The notes: generated by a model from the letters alone, not told the origin. Shown: positions 9,244-17,528, counted from the stretch's first letter. The stretch: 23,494 bases of DNA from JBKPCD01 sp046727175 (GCA_046727175.1 JBKPCD010000157.1:1-23494); one strand, 5' to 3'. Numbers and translations are program-made.

Positions 9244-10584
9244 ATGACACAAGTCGCAACGATTCGCAAGACCAAACGCGACGTGATGTCGTCGCTCGGA
9301 CAACCGAAAGTCGCAGTCATGCTCGCGCTCGGCTTTTCGTCCGGCCTGCCCTTTCTGTTGACAGGCAACACCCTCGGCTACTGGTTACGTGACGAGGGAA
9401 CCACCTTGAAGGCCATCGGATTCCTGTCCTGGGTGGGTCTGGCTTACTCCCTCAAGTTCTTATGGGCGCCGGTGGTCGATCGGCTCGATGCGCCTCTCTT
9501 CAGTCGTTTCGGACGTCGGCGCAGCTGGATGCTGCTGGCGCAAGTGCTCGTCGCCGTGGGGCTGCTCGCCCTCTCGATGTACGGAACGAAGCACGGGCTG
9601 ACGGTCGTCGGCGCGCTCGCGCTCCTGGTGGCATTTTCCTCGTCGACACAGGACATCGTCGTTGACGCATGGCGGATTGAGGCGGCGAGCGACTCCGACG
9701 AACTCGGGTTGCTTTCCGCGGCGTACCAACTCGGCTACCGCGGCGCCTTGCTGGTCACCGACGCGCTGATTCTCATCTCAGCAAACCATCTGGGTTGGCC
9801 GATCTCGTACACGATGATGGCCGTGCTGATGGCAGTTGGCGTCGCCGCGAGCTTCGCGGCGGTAGAACCATCGCGAGCCGCCCCAGCCCCCGGATCACAG
9901 CGCGAGGCCAGTCACCTCGGAAGCCTGCGCGGCTTTGCCGACGCCGTCGTCGGGCCCTTCGCCGAGTTTTTCCGCGCCTACGGGTGGGTCGCGCTGTTGA
10001 TGCTCGCGATGATCAGCCTCTATCGACTGCCGGAATTCCTCATGGGCCCGATGGCGAATCCCTACTATCACGACCTCGGGTTGTCCAAGGACACCGTCGG
10101 CGCCGTCCGAGCGTCGATCGGGTTGGTCGGGTCGTTGCTGGGGATTGCCGCAGGTGGCCTCAGCGCTGTGCGCATCGGCTATTTCCGGACGCTGATCATC
10201 GGACTGATCATGCAGAGCGTCGTGATCGCCGCATTTGCCATTCTGGCCTACACGGGTCCTGACGTGCGTGTCTTCGGAACCGTCATGGCTGTCGACAACT
10301 TCGGGGCGGCCTTCGCGGGCGTCGCGCTCGTGACGTACATGTCCAGCCTGACGACGATGGGCTACACCGCGACGCAGTATGCGCTTCTGAGCTCGGCCTA
10401 TACGTACGTGGGCAAGTTCGCGAAGGGATTCTCGGGAGTGATGGTCGAATCGCTGGCGAGCGGACGGACGCTGCTCGAAGGCTACGCGCTCTTCTTCATC
10501 GGGGCGGGACTCCTCGGGATTCCGGCGCTGGTCCTATGTCTCGTGCTCGCGCGCGTGCCACAGAAAGAGAAGGACGTTCGCTAG
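9244..10584 (+). CDS. ampG: AmpG-like muropeptide permease (MFS)
   Basis: A 446-residue integral inner-membrane protein of the AmpG/PAT branch of the major facilitator superfamily, which imports anhydromuropeptides from cell-wall turnover. Family marks are strong: FSSGLPFLLTGNTLGYWLRD near the N-terminus, SLKFLWAPVVDRLDAP after the second helix, a FGRRRSW loop, QDIVVDAWRIE, and YTATQYALLSS late in the protein. About twelve hydrophobic segments are visible. In bacteria with inducible AmpC this permease also supplies the inducing signal, but no ampC, ampR or recycling enzyme is nearby. ATG 9244 is chosen; an upstream TTG (9190) adds 18 hydrophilic residues and ATG 9286 would fit some family members. 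The stop codon TAG sits in a CTAG palindrome shared with the stop of the opposite-strand permease remnant. Confidence 0.88.
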   Translation: MTQVATIRKTKRDVMSSLGQPKVAVMLALGFSSGLPFLLTGNTLGYWLRDEGTTLKAIGFLSWVGLAYSLKFLWAPVVDRLDAPLFSRFGRRRSWMLLAQVLVAVGLLALSMYGTKHGLTVVGALALLVAFSSSTQDIVVDAWRIEAASDSDELGLLSAAYQLGYRGALLVTDALILISANHLGWPISYTMMAVLMAVGVAASFAAVEPSRAAPAPGSQREASHLGSLRGFADAVVGPFAEFFRAYGWVALLMLAMISLYRLPEFLMGPMANPYYHDLGLSKDTVGAVRASIGLVGSLLGIAAGGLSAVRIGYFRTLIIGLIMQSVVIAAFAILAYTGPDVRVFGTVMAVDNFGAAFAGVALVTYMSSLTTMGYTATQYALLSSAYTYVGKFAKGFSGVMVESLASGRTLLEGYALFFIGAGLLGIPALVLCLVLARVPQKEKDVR

Positions 10585-10895
10585 CCGAGGATCACGAGCC
10601 GAATCGGACCGGCATACAGGCGCTCGTTGAAGGTCATCACCGTAGCGCCGATGTTTTTGTTCGTCGTGGGGAACTCGTCCTCGAGCCGACTGGCAATGGC
10701 GGTCAGCTCCGGTTGCGCCTGCTGCCGCGAGACCTCAGGCGCTAGGCGGCCGAATGCCTGCAGCCCAAAGCGTTCGTCGCGCTTCCTTGCAGCCAGCCCG
10801 GACACGCGCGACAAGGGCATCCATAAATCGGCATCCGGGAACGAAGAGGGCGGGAGGAACCCGATCCTCTCCGCCCTCTTTGGATTCACTGCCAC
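10581..10895 (-). pseudogene. Remnant of an ADOP/MacB-type ABC transporter permease
   Basis: A 104-codon frame whose residues match only an internal slice of the MacB periplasmic core domain of acidobacterial duplicated orphan permeases. Visible landmarks are IGFLPPSSFPDADLWMPL, then GRLAPEVSRQQAQPELTAIA, then EDEFPTTNKNIGATV, ending at RLVILG where family members continue into a membrane helix. Intact ADOP permeases are about 800 residues with FtsX helices at both ends; both ends are missing here. The homology stops exactly at the ampG stop codon, with the two stops sharing CTAG. This looks like a deletion junction. The fragment is unlikely to be functional. Confidence 0.7.
10844..10880 (-). 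terminator. Hairpin downstream of the FAD oxidoreductase gene
   Basis: AAGAGGGCGG plus GAGGA (10844-10858) pairs with TCCTC and CCGCCCTCTT (10865-10880), giving a 15-bp stem with a one-base bulge and 6-nt loop. On the minus strand it begins about 37 bp after the oxidoreductase stop codon. The tail after the stem is only weakly T-rich (CTTCGTTCC). It lies inside the permease remnant, so its origin may be accidental. Confidence 0.4.
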
Positions 10896-10916
10896 GGCAT
10901 CGCGCGCCGACTGGCA

Positions 10917-12293
10917 TCAACGCGGACGGATGTTCTGATTGACGCGGAAGACGTTGTCCGGGTCGTACAGCCGCTTGGCGGCAGCCAGCCGCGTGTAGTG
11001 GCTGCCGTACGTGCTGCGCGCGCGGTCATGCCCCTCGTCGTCCATCATGAAGTTGACGTAGGCGCCGCCACAGGAATACGGGTGGACGGCCAGCCAGTAG
11101 TCCTTCGCCCAGGCCGTGATCGTCGCGTCCTGCGCCGGGTTGCTGTCGGCTCCGAAGATGACCTCCGACAGCGTGGCATGGCGGTACGCCCACGCGGTAT
11201 CGTCGGCGCCGACGCGTCCCGCCGCGCCGTCAATCGGGTACAGGTGCACCGTGGACTGCACGCTCGGCAGGCGCCGCCCGTACTTCTCGTGCAGCGCGAT
11301 CGCCTCGTCCGGCAAGGTTTCGAAGAAGTCACCCCGCCAGTAGGACCGGGTGCCTTTCGGATAGAGAACATCGAACATGCTGTTAAGGGCCGGCATCGGC
11401 AACGGGCCCACGAAGTCGATGAGCGGCTTGCGGAACTCGCGGAACGGCGCCAGCAGGCTCGCGGTCTCCTCGGCGCTGGCCGTCGAGCACCACACGATGG
11501 CGCACGCGCGCCTGAGATGGAGAGGTTCCGGGAACGGCGGCCCCGGCGGCACAATCAGCTCGGCGAAGAACCCGTACACGTCGTCCGGCATGCTGTGGAA
11601 GCGGTCGAGGTACAAGCGCATCATCGCCGGCATGTCGTCCCACGACCAGATCAACGGACCGCCAATCACGGTCGAGACGGGACGTGCACGGAACGTGAAG
11701 CGGGTGACGACGCCGAAGTTGCCGCCGCCGCCGCGAATGGCCCAGAACAGCTCCGGCTCGGTCGTGGCGCTGGCCGTCACTCGGCGTCCGTCCGCCAGCA
11801 CCATGTCGGCCGAGAGCAGGCTATCGATCGTCAGGCCGTACTTGCGCGCGAGGTAACCGTGGCCGCCGCCGACCGTCAGACCACCCACGCCGGTGGACGA
11901 GATGATCCCGCACGGCACCGCGAGGCCGTACGGATGCGTCGCGGCATCCACGTCGTGCCACGTGCAGCCGCCTTCGACGTGCGCGGTCTGCGAGGACGGG
12001 TCCACGTCCACGCGGCGCAGGGCTGACAGATCGAGAACGACCCCGCCATCGCACGTGCCGAATCCGGGGCCGCTGTGTCCTCCGCCCCGAATGGCCACGG
12101 CGAGCCCCATTTCGTGGGCCTGCCTCACCGTCGCGCTCACATCGTCGGCCGTCGCGCACTGGACGATCACGGCGGGGCGCCGATCGATCATGCCGTTGTG
12201 GACGGCGCGGGCCGCGTCGTAGGACGGATGACCCGGTTCGATGACCGTCCCTGCGATCTCGCTGCGGAACGCCGACGTGCTGGTCATGCTCAT
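10917..12293 (-). CDS. FAD-dependent oxidoreductase, berberine-bridge (BBE)-like
   Basis: A 458-residue flavoprotein of the VAO/PCMH superfamily. The FAD-binding-4 domain (about 35-205) contains AIRGGGHS, where His73 is the expected covalent FAD attachment site, and STGVGGLTVGGGHG (133-146), the pyrophosphate-binding loop. The C-terminal BBE segment is clear: YVNFMMDDEG, then RLYDPDNVFRVNQNI. Relatives oxidise sugars, alkaloids or other secondary metabolites using O2 and release H2O2. The second covalent Cys of bicovalent members is not at its usual position, so single covalent attachment is predicted. No signal peptide is seen. ATG 12293 is preceded by a good ribosome site (AGGAGAGGAG). It lies 160 bp downstream, on the same strand, of the SARP-type regulator. 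The substrate is unknown. Confidence 0.88.
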   Translation of the reverse strand: MSMTSTSAFRSEIAGTVIEPGHPSYDAARAVHNGMIDRRPAVIVQCATADDVSATVRQAHEMGLAVAIRGGGHSGPGFGTCDGGVVLDLSALRRVDVDPSSQTAHVEGGCTWHDVDAATHPYGLAVPCGIISSTGVGGLTVGGGHGYLARKYGLTIDSLLSADMVLADGRRVTASATTEPELFWAIRGGGGNFGVVTRFTFRARPVSTVIGGPLIWSWDDMPAMMRLYLDRFHSMPDDVYGFFAELIVPPGPPFPEPLHLRRACAIVWCSTASAEETASLLAPFREFRKPLIDFVGPLPMPALNSMFDVLYPKGTRSYWRGDFFETLPDEAIALHEKYGRRLPSVQSTVHLYPIDGAAGRVGADDTAWAYRHATLSEVIFGADSNPAQDATITAWAKDYWLAVHPYSCGGAYVNFMMDDEGHDRARSTYGSHYTRLAAAKRLYDPDNVFRVNQNIRPR

Positions 12294-12338
12294 AGTGCAC
12301 TCCTCTCCTGGATGAATGCCATCACCGTAACGGAGCGG

Positions 12339-12370
12339 GTGTTAGGGGAGTGTTAGAGGGGGCGTTAGGG
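12339..12370. repeat. GTTAGGG-type tandem repeat
   Basis: Three near-copies of an 11-12 bp unit are present: GTGTTAGGGGA, GTGTTAGAGGGG and GCGTTAGGG. They lie between the regulator stop and the oxidoreductase start. Confidence 0.6.
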
Positions 12371-12386
12371 CCGTGATGTGAGAATC

Positions 12387-12415
12387 GGCTTTTTGGGCTC
12401 TTGGCTTTGGGCTTT
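12387..12415. repeat. Heptameric tandem repeat GGGCTTT
   Basis: The units are GGCTTTTT (12387-12394), GGGCTCT (12395-12401), TGGCTTT (12402-12408) and GGGCTTT (12409-12415). The period is 7 bp except for one 8-bp unit. It is located 40 bp beyond the 3' end of the regulator gene. Confidence 0.65.
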
Positions 12416-12455
12416 AGTTTAGGCCAGTCAACGTGAAATCCGCTGAATGCGAGGC

Positions 12456-14369
12456 TTACTGAATCGATTCCAACGTGGCCGCCGCCCGCGACTCGAAGGC
12501 CGGCGCTTGCTGGGCCCGGGCGGTGGCGAGAGCCTGCTGGCAGGCGGTGACGGCCTCGTCGCGGCGCCCGAGCCGCGCGAGCGCTTCGGCGCAACACCGG
12601 TGCAACTCAGCGTCCCACCAGACCTCGCCGCGTTGCTCGGACAGCTTGAGAGCGCCCTCCAGCTCGCTCAACGCCATCTTCGGTTTGCCGTTCTTCAAGT
12701 ACACCGACGCCAGCAGACAGTAGTAGAAGGGCAGCCTGGCTCTTGCGCCGGTCTCGCAGAAGGCCGCGATGCGCTCACGAAGTGAGTCGATGGTCTGTTC
12801 GCCGGGCTTCTCCCACGCCGCCGCCCACGCGAGCAGGATGCCGGCGCACGCGTCGTAGTAGATGACCCGGTGACGTTCCGAGATTTCGTGTGCCGCCGTC
12901 GCCGACTGCCTGACGCGCGCCACGTCGCCGGAAAACGTCTGGAGCAGCGCATGGTACGACAGCGCGAGCGCTTCGCTGAACGGATGGGCGAGCGTTTTCG
13001 CGAGCCTCACAGCATCCGTGCAGCGTTGCTCGGCTTCGGCGGTCCGGCCGAGCGCCCAGAGGGCATGAGAGGACCAGGCGCGCAGGAGCACGCCGAAATC
13101 AGCGCCCATCAGCGCGACGAGCGCCGCGTGCATGTCCGTGGAGTACGCAGCGTGCTCCCGTTCGTAGATGGTCTCGGCTTCCACGAAGCGCCCCTGGTGC
13201 GCGTGGTACCCGACGAGCGCCGTTGTCCCCATCACGCGCGGCACCGCCGCGCCCGATGCGAGAATGGCCGCCTGCATGTCCCGGAGCAGATCGCCGACCA
13301 GGTTCAACTCCCCGCGAACCAGAAGGAAAAACACGAGCGTCACCCTGGCGGTGGCCGGGCGCTCGAGGCCGCCGATCTGTTCGGTCAGCGCGACGATGCG
13401 CTGGTGCAGCGGCTCGAGGCGAGGGGAGGCCCATCCGGCGGAGACGCGGACGGCGGCCGCGAGCATCAACTGGATCCGCAACTCGGTTTCGGCGCGCGCA
13501 CGCGATTCCGGCTCCTGATCGAGCAGCACGAGCATGCGACGCAGCATGGTCTGGGCTTCGTCGTAGGCAAAGAGCCGCATGGCCACCTGCGCCGCGCGGT
13601 CGTACAGCGGCAGCGCCTCGGTGGTCTGGCCGGACCGATCGTGATGGGCCGCGATCTGTGCGGCCACGGCGTCCAGATCGCTGGCGAACATGCCGCCGAG
13701 CGCGACCGCCACGCGCCGATGCCAGCGCCGCCGCTGCACGGGGCTCAATGTGAAATAGGCGACTTCCCTCAGCTTGTCGTGCGTGAAGTCGTACGCGTTG
13801 ACCGAATGGAGCGAATCGGCTTCGCGGATGATGCGGCGCTGCCAGAGTTCCTCGAGCGCGTGCGAGACGCGTTCCTCGTCGAGCCCGCTCGCGCGCAACA
13901 GCAGATCCGACGTGAAGGCGCGTCCGATCGTGGCCGCCACGCCGGCCAGCTCGCGGCCGTCGGCCGAGAGCTGGCGAAGACGTCCGGTGATCACGGCTGA
14001 AACACGGGGCGGCAGCGTCGAGGGTCCCGGCGGGTCGGTGGCCGGCGTCACGAAGGTGTCGATCGCGCGCACGGTTTCCACGACGAAAAGCGGGTTGCCC
14101 GCCGTCTCTCGGAACAACCGCAGCACCTCGTCGGGATTGAAGTCACGTCCCGCGACGACGCTGATGAGCCGTCCGGTTTCGGCCGCATCCAGTTCGCGGA
14201 GAGGAATTTCGGTGATTTGTCCAGTGGTCTGAAGCGCCGCCTGGAAACGCGTGAGCGGATGGCCACGTCGACTTCCTCCATCCGCGCCGTGCCGATCACG
14301 AGCATTCGCGCGGCGGTGTCGGCGCGGAGCAGGTAGTGCAGCCATTCGATCGTGTCGGGGTCGCACCAC
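12456..14369 (-). CDS. 3' part of frameshifted SARP/MalT-like regulator (ATPase end and TPR region)
   Basis: This frame holds the downstream two thirds of a regulator of about 1,050 residues. Meaningful sequence begins near 14263 with GHPLTRFQAAL; the codons between there and 14369 are out-of-frame. It continues the AAA/STAND ATPase with LRELDAAETGRLI and the GNPLFVVE sensor motif, then a winged-helix-like part (VSHALEELWQRRIIRE, YDFTHDKLREVAY), and then TPR-like helical repeats to the end (EAETIYEREHA, AEQRCTDAVRLA, ALSELEGALKL, AVTACQQALATA). In this family the repeats sense a ligand or partner and control the N-terminal DNA-binding half encoded by the other frame. The gene is broken or carries a sequence error near 14265. 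It is followed by the FAD oxidoreductase on the same strand, a possible target. Confidence 0.8.
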   Translation of the reverse strand: MVRPRHDRMAALPAPRRHRRANARDRHGADGGSRRGHPLTRFQAALQTTGQITEIPLRELDAAETGRLISVVAGRDFNPDEVLRLFRETAGNPLFVVETVRAIDTFVTPATDPPGPSTLPPRVSAVITGRLRQLSADGRELAGVAATIGRAFTSDLLLRASGLDEERVSHALEELWQRRIIREADSLHSVNAYDFTHDKLREVAYFTLSPVQRRRWHRRVAVALGGMFASDLDAVAAQIAAHHDRSGQTTEALPLYDRAAQVAMRLFAYDEAQTMLRRMLVLLDQEPESRARAETELRIQLMLAAAVRVSAGWASPRLEPLHQRIVALTEQIGGLERPATARVTLVFFLLVRGELNLVGDLLRDMQAAILASGAAVPRVMGTTALVGYHAHQGRFVEAETIYEREHAAYSTDMHAALVALMGADFGVLLRAWSSHALWALGRTAEAEQRCTDAVRLAKTLAHPFSEALALSYHALLQTFSGDVARVRQSATAAHEISERHRVIYYDACAGILLAWAAAWEKPGEQTIDSLRERIAAFCETGARARLPFYYCLLASVYLKNGKPKMALSELEGALKLSEQRGEVWWDAELHRCCAEALARLGRRDEAVTACQQALATARAQQAPAFESRAAATLESIQ

Positions 14370-15604
14370 TGCAGATCGTCGAGCAGGAGGACCAGAAACG
14401 GCGCGGCTCCCGTAATCGCCCGGGCGAGCGCCTCGAAGAACCGCTGCCGCTGACCGTAGTCCGCGAGGGGGAGGGGCGGCGGCAGGTCCGGGCGTTCAAT
14501 CAGCAGCTCCGTGACCAGCCGCGCGATGTCGGAGAGCCATACGGTATCGAGTTCTGAGAGGGTAGACCTGATGGCCGGACTGCGGAGCCATGCCGTGACC
14601 GGTGCCAGCGCGAGCCCTCCTTCGGCCTCGTATGCACGGGCCCGCGCGGTGGCGATGCCCTGCGACTCGGCCCAGGCAAGGGCCTCTTCTCCGAGGCGTG
14701 TCTTGCCGATCCCGGCCTCTCCGCTGACCAGGATCAGGTGCGCGGGTCCGCGCTCGGCGCGCTCCCAGGCGTCCCGTACTCTCCGCCATTCCTGCGTTCG
14801 GCCGACGAGCGGAGTCGTCGAGACCTCGTCGCGCCGGCCCGCGGCGGCGGAGGCGGCCGCAGCAGGACGCGTCAGCCGCGTAAATAGGTCGCGCAGTTCG
14901 GAACCCGGAGCCGCGTCCAGCTCACGGCGAAGGACGTCCACGCAATGTTCGTACACGCGGATGGCTGCCGCCCGATCGCGGCTGGCGGTGTGCAGCCGCA
15001 TCAACCGGAGATAGCTCCGTTCGCGAACGGGATCGACGGCGACAAGCGCCGTGGCGCGCTCGATCGCGGCCTGCAGGTCGTGCTGCTCCTCCAGGATGCG
15101 TGACAGCGTCTCGAGGGCCTGCACGGCTTTCTTCTGCAGCTGCTCGCGCCGTCTGGCGATCCACTCGTCGCTGCAGGCCGGTAGCAGCGGACCCGCGTAC
15201 ACGCCGGCGGCCAGTCCGAGCGCGAGTGCCGCCTGGTCGCGCTCGCCGCGTTGCCAGATCGCCTGCGCGCTCGCGAAGGCGCGCTCGAATTCGAGGACGT
15301 CCACCCGCACGTCGGTCCCCCGCCACGTGACGGCCTGCGGATCCGCAACGATCCATCGGGCATGACCGGGCCACGCGTGCCGGAGCTGGTGCAGCAGCTG
15401 ACGGAGGTTGTTTCGCGCCTGTCGATCGCCCGCCTTGGGCCAGAGCGTTTCGGCCAGCACCTGCGGGGTGGTCGACGGCGCGGGCGAAGAGGCCAGCCAG
15501 GCCACGAGGGACTGGATCCGGCTGCTGCCTGGCGCCAGGGGAGGATCGTCTCCTTCCTGCACCGAGAAGCTGCCGAGCAGACGCACCGAGAGGCACCGAT
15601 CCAT
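14048..15604 (-). CDS. 5' part of frameshifted SARP/BTAD-AAA transcriptional regulator
   Basis: The N-terminal half of a large AfsR/SARP-type regulator. Residues about 5-105 are an OmpR/SARP-like winged helix (VRLLGSFSV start, LAETLWP, ARNNLRQLLHQLR). Residues 105-245 are the bacterial transcriptional activation (BTAD) domain, with TPR-like helices such as AIRVYEHCVDVLRREL. From about 265 a STAND/AAA ATPase begins: PLVGR, Walker A GEAGIGKT (295-302), Walker B VLLLDDLQW (DD 409-410). Around residue 446 (position about 14265) the frame leaves family-like sequence, going from RMEEVD into arginine-rich noise, while the correct continuation GHPLTRF appears in another frame. A one-base deletion explains this. 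Family members are DNA-binding activators of neighbouring genes. Whether the intact protein is made is uncertain. Confidence 0.82.
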   Translation of the reverse strand: MDRCLSVRLLGSFSVQEGDDPPLAPGSSRIQSLVAWLASSPAPSTTPQVLAETLWPKAGDRQARNNLRQLLHQLRHAWPGHARWIVADPQAVTWRGTDVRVDVLEFERAFASAQAIWQRGERDQAALALGLAAGVYAGPLLPACSDEWIARRREQLQKKAVQALETLSRILEEQHDLQAAIERATALVAVDPVRERSYLRLMRLHTASRDRAAAIRVYEHCVDVLRRELDAAPGSELRDLFTRLTRPAAAASAAAGRRDEVSTTPLVGRTQEWRRVRDAWERAERGPAHLILVSGEAGIGKTRLGEEALAWAESQGIATARARAYEAEGGLALAPVTAWLRSPAIRSTLSELDTVWLSDIARLVTELLIERPDLPPPLPLADYGQRQRFFEALARAITGAAPFLVLLLDDLQWCDPDTIEWLHYLLRADTAARMLVIGTARMEEVDVAIRSRVSRRRFRPLDKSPKFLSANWMRPKPDGSSASSRDVTSIPTRCCGCSERRRATRFSSWKPCARSTPS

Positions 15605-16063
15605 CGAAGTCGCGAGCGAGAGAATACTCCCAATCGCCGAACGACGTTCAGCGTGCGAGGGTTCTCCGCCGAGGCTCGACGCAATCGAGCGAAGTTGAAC
15701 CGCCAGACAAGCTGCTGTTCGCTCGGCGACGCGCGTTCCGGCGGCGGTAACCAGGTCGACGGAATCAGGATTGCACCGGTCTCGTGGGTGACCGCCACCT
15801 CAGCGAAGGTACGCAAAAACGCGGCCCGGCGCAGCTGCGTTTCTGCGGATACACGTCTGTGGTTTCGAAGACGACCGGCGACCCTGCCATCATCGGCTTG
15901 TCGAGAGCTTCGCGAACATGACATCCGAAGCCTGGCGCGCGAGCTGAGGCCGAATGTGATCGACAACTTCAAGACCTCGGAGCTCTATCAGAAATACTGG
16001 CTCGGACATCCGATGACGTCGCCGATTTTCGGCTTCTACTCCGTGTGCACGATTGGTTGCTAG
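15605..16063. other. Gap upstream of the SARP regulator with coding-like remnant
   Basis: About 460 bp between the DJ-1 gene end and the regulator start, both on the minus strand. It should contain the regulator promoter; none is obvious. On the plus strand about 15930-16061 encodes a short stretch of high-GC3 codons (including NFKTSELYQKYWLG and SPIFGFYSV) ending in TAG. A second such stretch in another frame precedes it (GYTSVVSKTTGDPAIIG, about 15850-15921). These look like debris of a lost plus-strand gene, but no family is recognised. Confidence 0.4.
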
Positions 16064-16834
16064 CTACTCACCCAACGCGCGGATGACGGCCTGGGCGGTT
16101 TCCGCGCCGGAGAAATTCTGCTGGCCTGTGATCAGATTGCCGTCGCGCACGGCAAAGCCGCGCCACAAGCCGGCCTGAATGTAGTTTGCTCCAAGCTTCT
16201 TCAGCTCGTCCTCAATGCGCCACGGCATGACATGCTTGTCGCGCGGAAGAAGATTCATGCTCCACACCGCATTGTCTGCGAAGTCTTCCTCCACGTTCGC
16301 AAAGCCTGTGACCGTCTTTCCTTTTGCCAGAGGCTGCCCATTGGAAAGCTTCGCGTAACAAAGAATTGCCACACCGTGACAGAGCGCACAGGTGACTTTC
16401 CCGTGCTCATAGAATTCCACGAACTTCTGGTGCAGCGCCGTCGACCCCTCGAAGGTGAACATCGGCGCCTGTCCGCCGGCGATCACGAGGGCGTCGAAGC
16501 GCGCGACATCGATGTCCGCCGCCTTCCTGGTGTTTTCGACGAGCGCGGCAAGCCTGGCGGTCGCGATGAAGCCCATGGTGATGAGATCGCTTGACGAGTA
16601 GCCGCTCGCGTCTCGTGGGTCGCTCATGGCATCGGCTTCGCACTTCCCCCCGGCGGGACTGAAGATCTCGACTTCGTACCCTTTCTCATCGAAGGCGAAG
16701 TACGGGTGAGTCAGCTCGCTCCACCAAAATCCCACCGGCCACCCGGTGGTGGTCGAGATCGCGGGATTAGCGATGACGATGGCCACTCGTTTCTTGCGAT
16801 CCGGGCTGACGACGTTTGGATCTTTCAGGCTCAT
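16064..16834 (-). CDS. DJ-1/PfpI superfamily protein, Hsp31-like (class I glutamine amidotransferase fold)
   Basis: A 256-residue cytoplasmic protein of the Hsp31/HchA-like branch of DJ-1/PfpI. The nucleophile elbow is CALCHGVAIL, with Cys152 followed by His153, and Glu40 lies in the conserved N-terminal stretch GFWWSEL. The length and the YEVEIFSPAGG segment also fit the Hsp31 branch. Members act as glutathione-independent glyoxalases/deglycases or holding chaperones and protect against methylglyoxal, heat and oxidants; the exact activity here is inferred. The ATG begins 3 nt after the stop of the isochorismatase-fold gene, so the two form an operon. That operon is divergent from a MarR regulator, which probably controls it. 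Confidence 0.85.
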   Translation of the reverse strand: MSLKDPNVVSPDRKKRVAIVIANPAISTTTGWPVGFWWSELTHPYFAFDEKGYEVEIFSPAGGKCEADAMSDPRDASGYSSSDLITMGFIATARLAALVENTRKAADIDVARFDALVIAGGQAPMFTFEGSTALHQKFVEFYEHGKVTCALCHGVAILCYAKLSNGQPLAKGKTVTGFANVEEDFADNAVWSMNLLPRDKHVMPWRIEDELKKLGANYIQAGLWRGFAVRDGNLITGQQNFSGAETAQAVIRALGE

Positions 16835-16837
16835 GGC

Positions 16838-17524
16838 TCAGCCCTCCCGGTGCGTGGAGCTCGTACCCGAGCCCGCCGCCAATGCCCGCCCTCGCATCAG
16901 CCGGCCGATGGTCGCGACGTCGGTCAGGTAGGAGCCACCTGTAAACCGGAAGCCGGCGAGCGCGCGATCCGCGGCCTCTTTGTCTCGAGAACCGTAGGCA
17001 TCGGTCACGACAACCGGAATGTATCCAAGGTCCAGGGCGTGACGGACCGTCGGCTCGATGCCGCCCTCGAGTGCGATGCCGACGATCGCAAAGGCATTCA
17101 GCCCGCAGTCGCGCATCGCCATATCCAGGGGCGTCCCCACGAATGCCGACATGGCTATCTTGTCGAACACGGCTTCGGTCGGGAGGGGCGTGAGCTCCGG
17201 AACTAACTGAAAGGGTGGAGAGTCGCGCAGGAATGGAGCCTTGACCTGCTCAACGTGCTCGACCCGCTGCCACGCCATTGCCGTACTGAGCTGCGAGACG
17301 CCGGCGACCTCATTGGGAAGCGACATGTGGCGCGTGTAGAACACACGAAACCCTCCGGCACGGGCGGCGCCCACCACGTCGACAACGCGTTTGGTAACCT
17401 CCACGCCATCTGGCAGCTGGACGACGATTCCGGCCTGCATGTCGTACACGATGAGCGCGAGGCGATCCGGGCGGCAGACCTCCTCGAGGGTCCGTGGAAT
17501 GTCCAGTCCGAATGCGCGTTCCAT
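16838..17524 (-). CDS. Isochorismatase-fold protein lacking the catalytic cysteine
   Basis: A 228-residue protein of the isochorismatase/cysteine-hydrolase fold. Catalytic-site Asp28 (VYDMQ) and Lys122 (DKIAMSAF, followed by GTPLD) are present. The loop that normally reads G..T..CV..T is GIALEGGIEPT (149-159), with glycine (155) where the nucleophilic Cys should be. A classical Cys-dependent amidohydrolase reaction is therefore unlikely. An isochorismatase-type vinyl-ether hydrolysis, which does not need the Cys, or a binding role remains possible. The ATG has a GGAG element about 12 nt upstream. It is the first full gene of a minus-strand operon with the DJ-1 gene, and a short coding-like frame ends only 4 nt before its start. 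Confidence 0.8.
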   Translation of the reverse strand: MERAFGLDIPRTLEEVCRPDRLALIVYDMQAGIVVQLPDGVEVTKRVVDVVGAARAGGFRVFYTRHMSLPNEVAGVSQLSTAMAWQRVEHVEQVKAPFLRDSPPFQLVPELTPLPTEAVFDKIAMSAFVGTPLDMAMRDCGLNAFAIVGIALEGGIEPTVRHALDLGYIPVVVTDAYGSRDKEAADRALAGFRFTGGSYLTDVATIGRLMRGRALAAGSGTSSTHREG

Positions 17525-17528
17525 GGGC

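Noticed and set aside
11900..11915. Cys128 of the FAD oxidoreductase as a second covalent FAD link
   Set aside because: In bicovalent members the Cys lies closer to the GVGG loop; aligned on that loop, this position is Ile and Cys128 falls two residues earlier.
10998..12026. 342-codon frame antisense to the FAD oxidoreductase gene
   Set aside because: The oxidoreductase has all family motifs; the antisense product is His/Arg-rich with none.
12339..12370. TTAGGG-like repeats as telomere or chromosome-end sequence
   Set aside because: Only three degenerate copies with an 11-12 bp unit, flanked by ordinary genes on both sides; no sign of a replicon end.
12870..14000. 376-codon frame antisense to the regulator's TPR region
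   Set aside because: Shadow of a TPR-coding region in GC-rich DNA; no motif or ribosome site.
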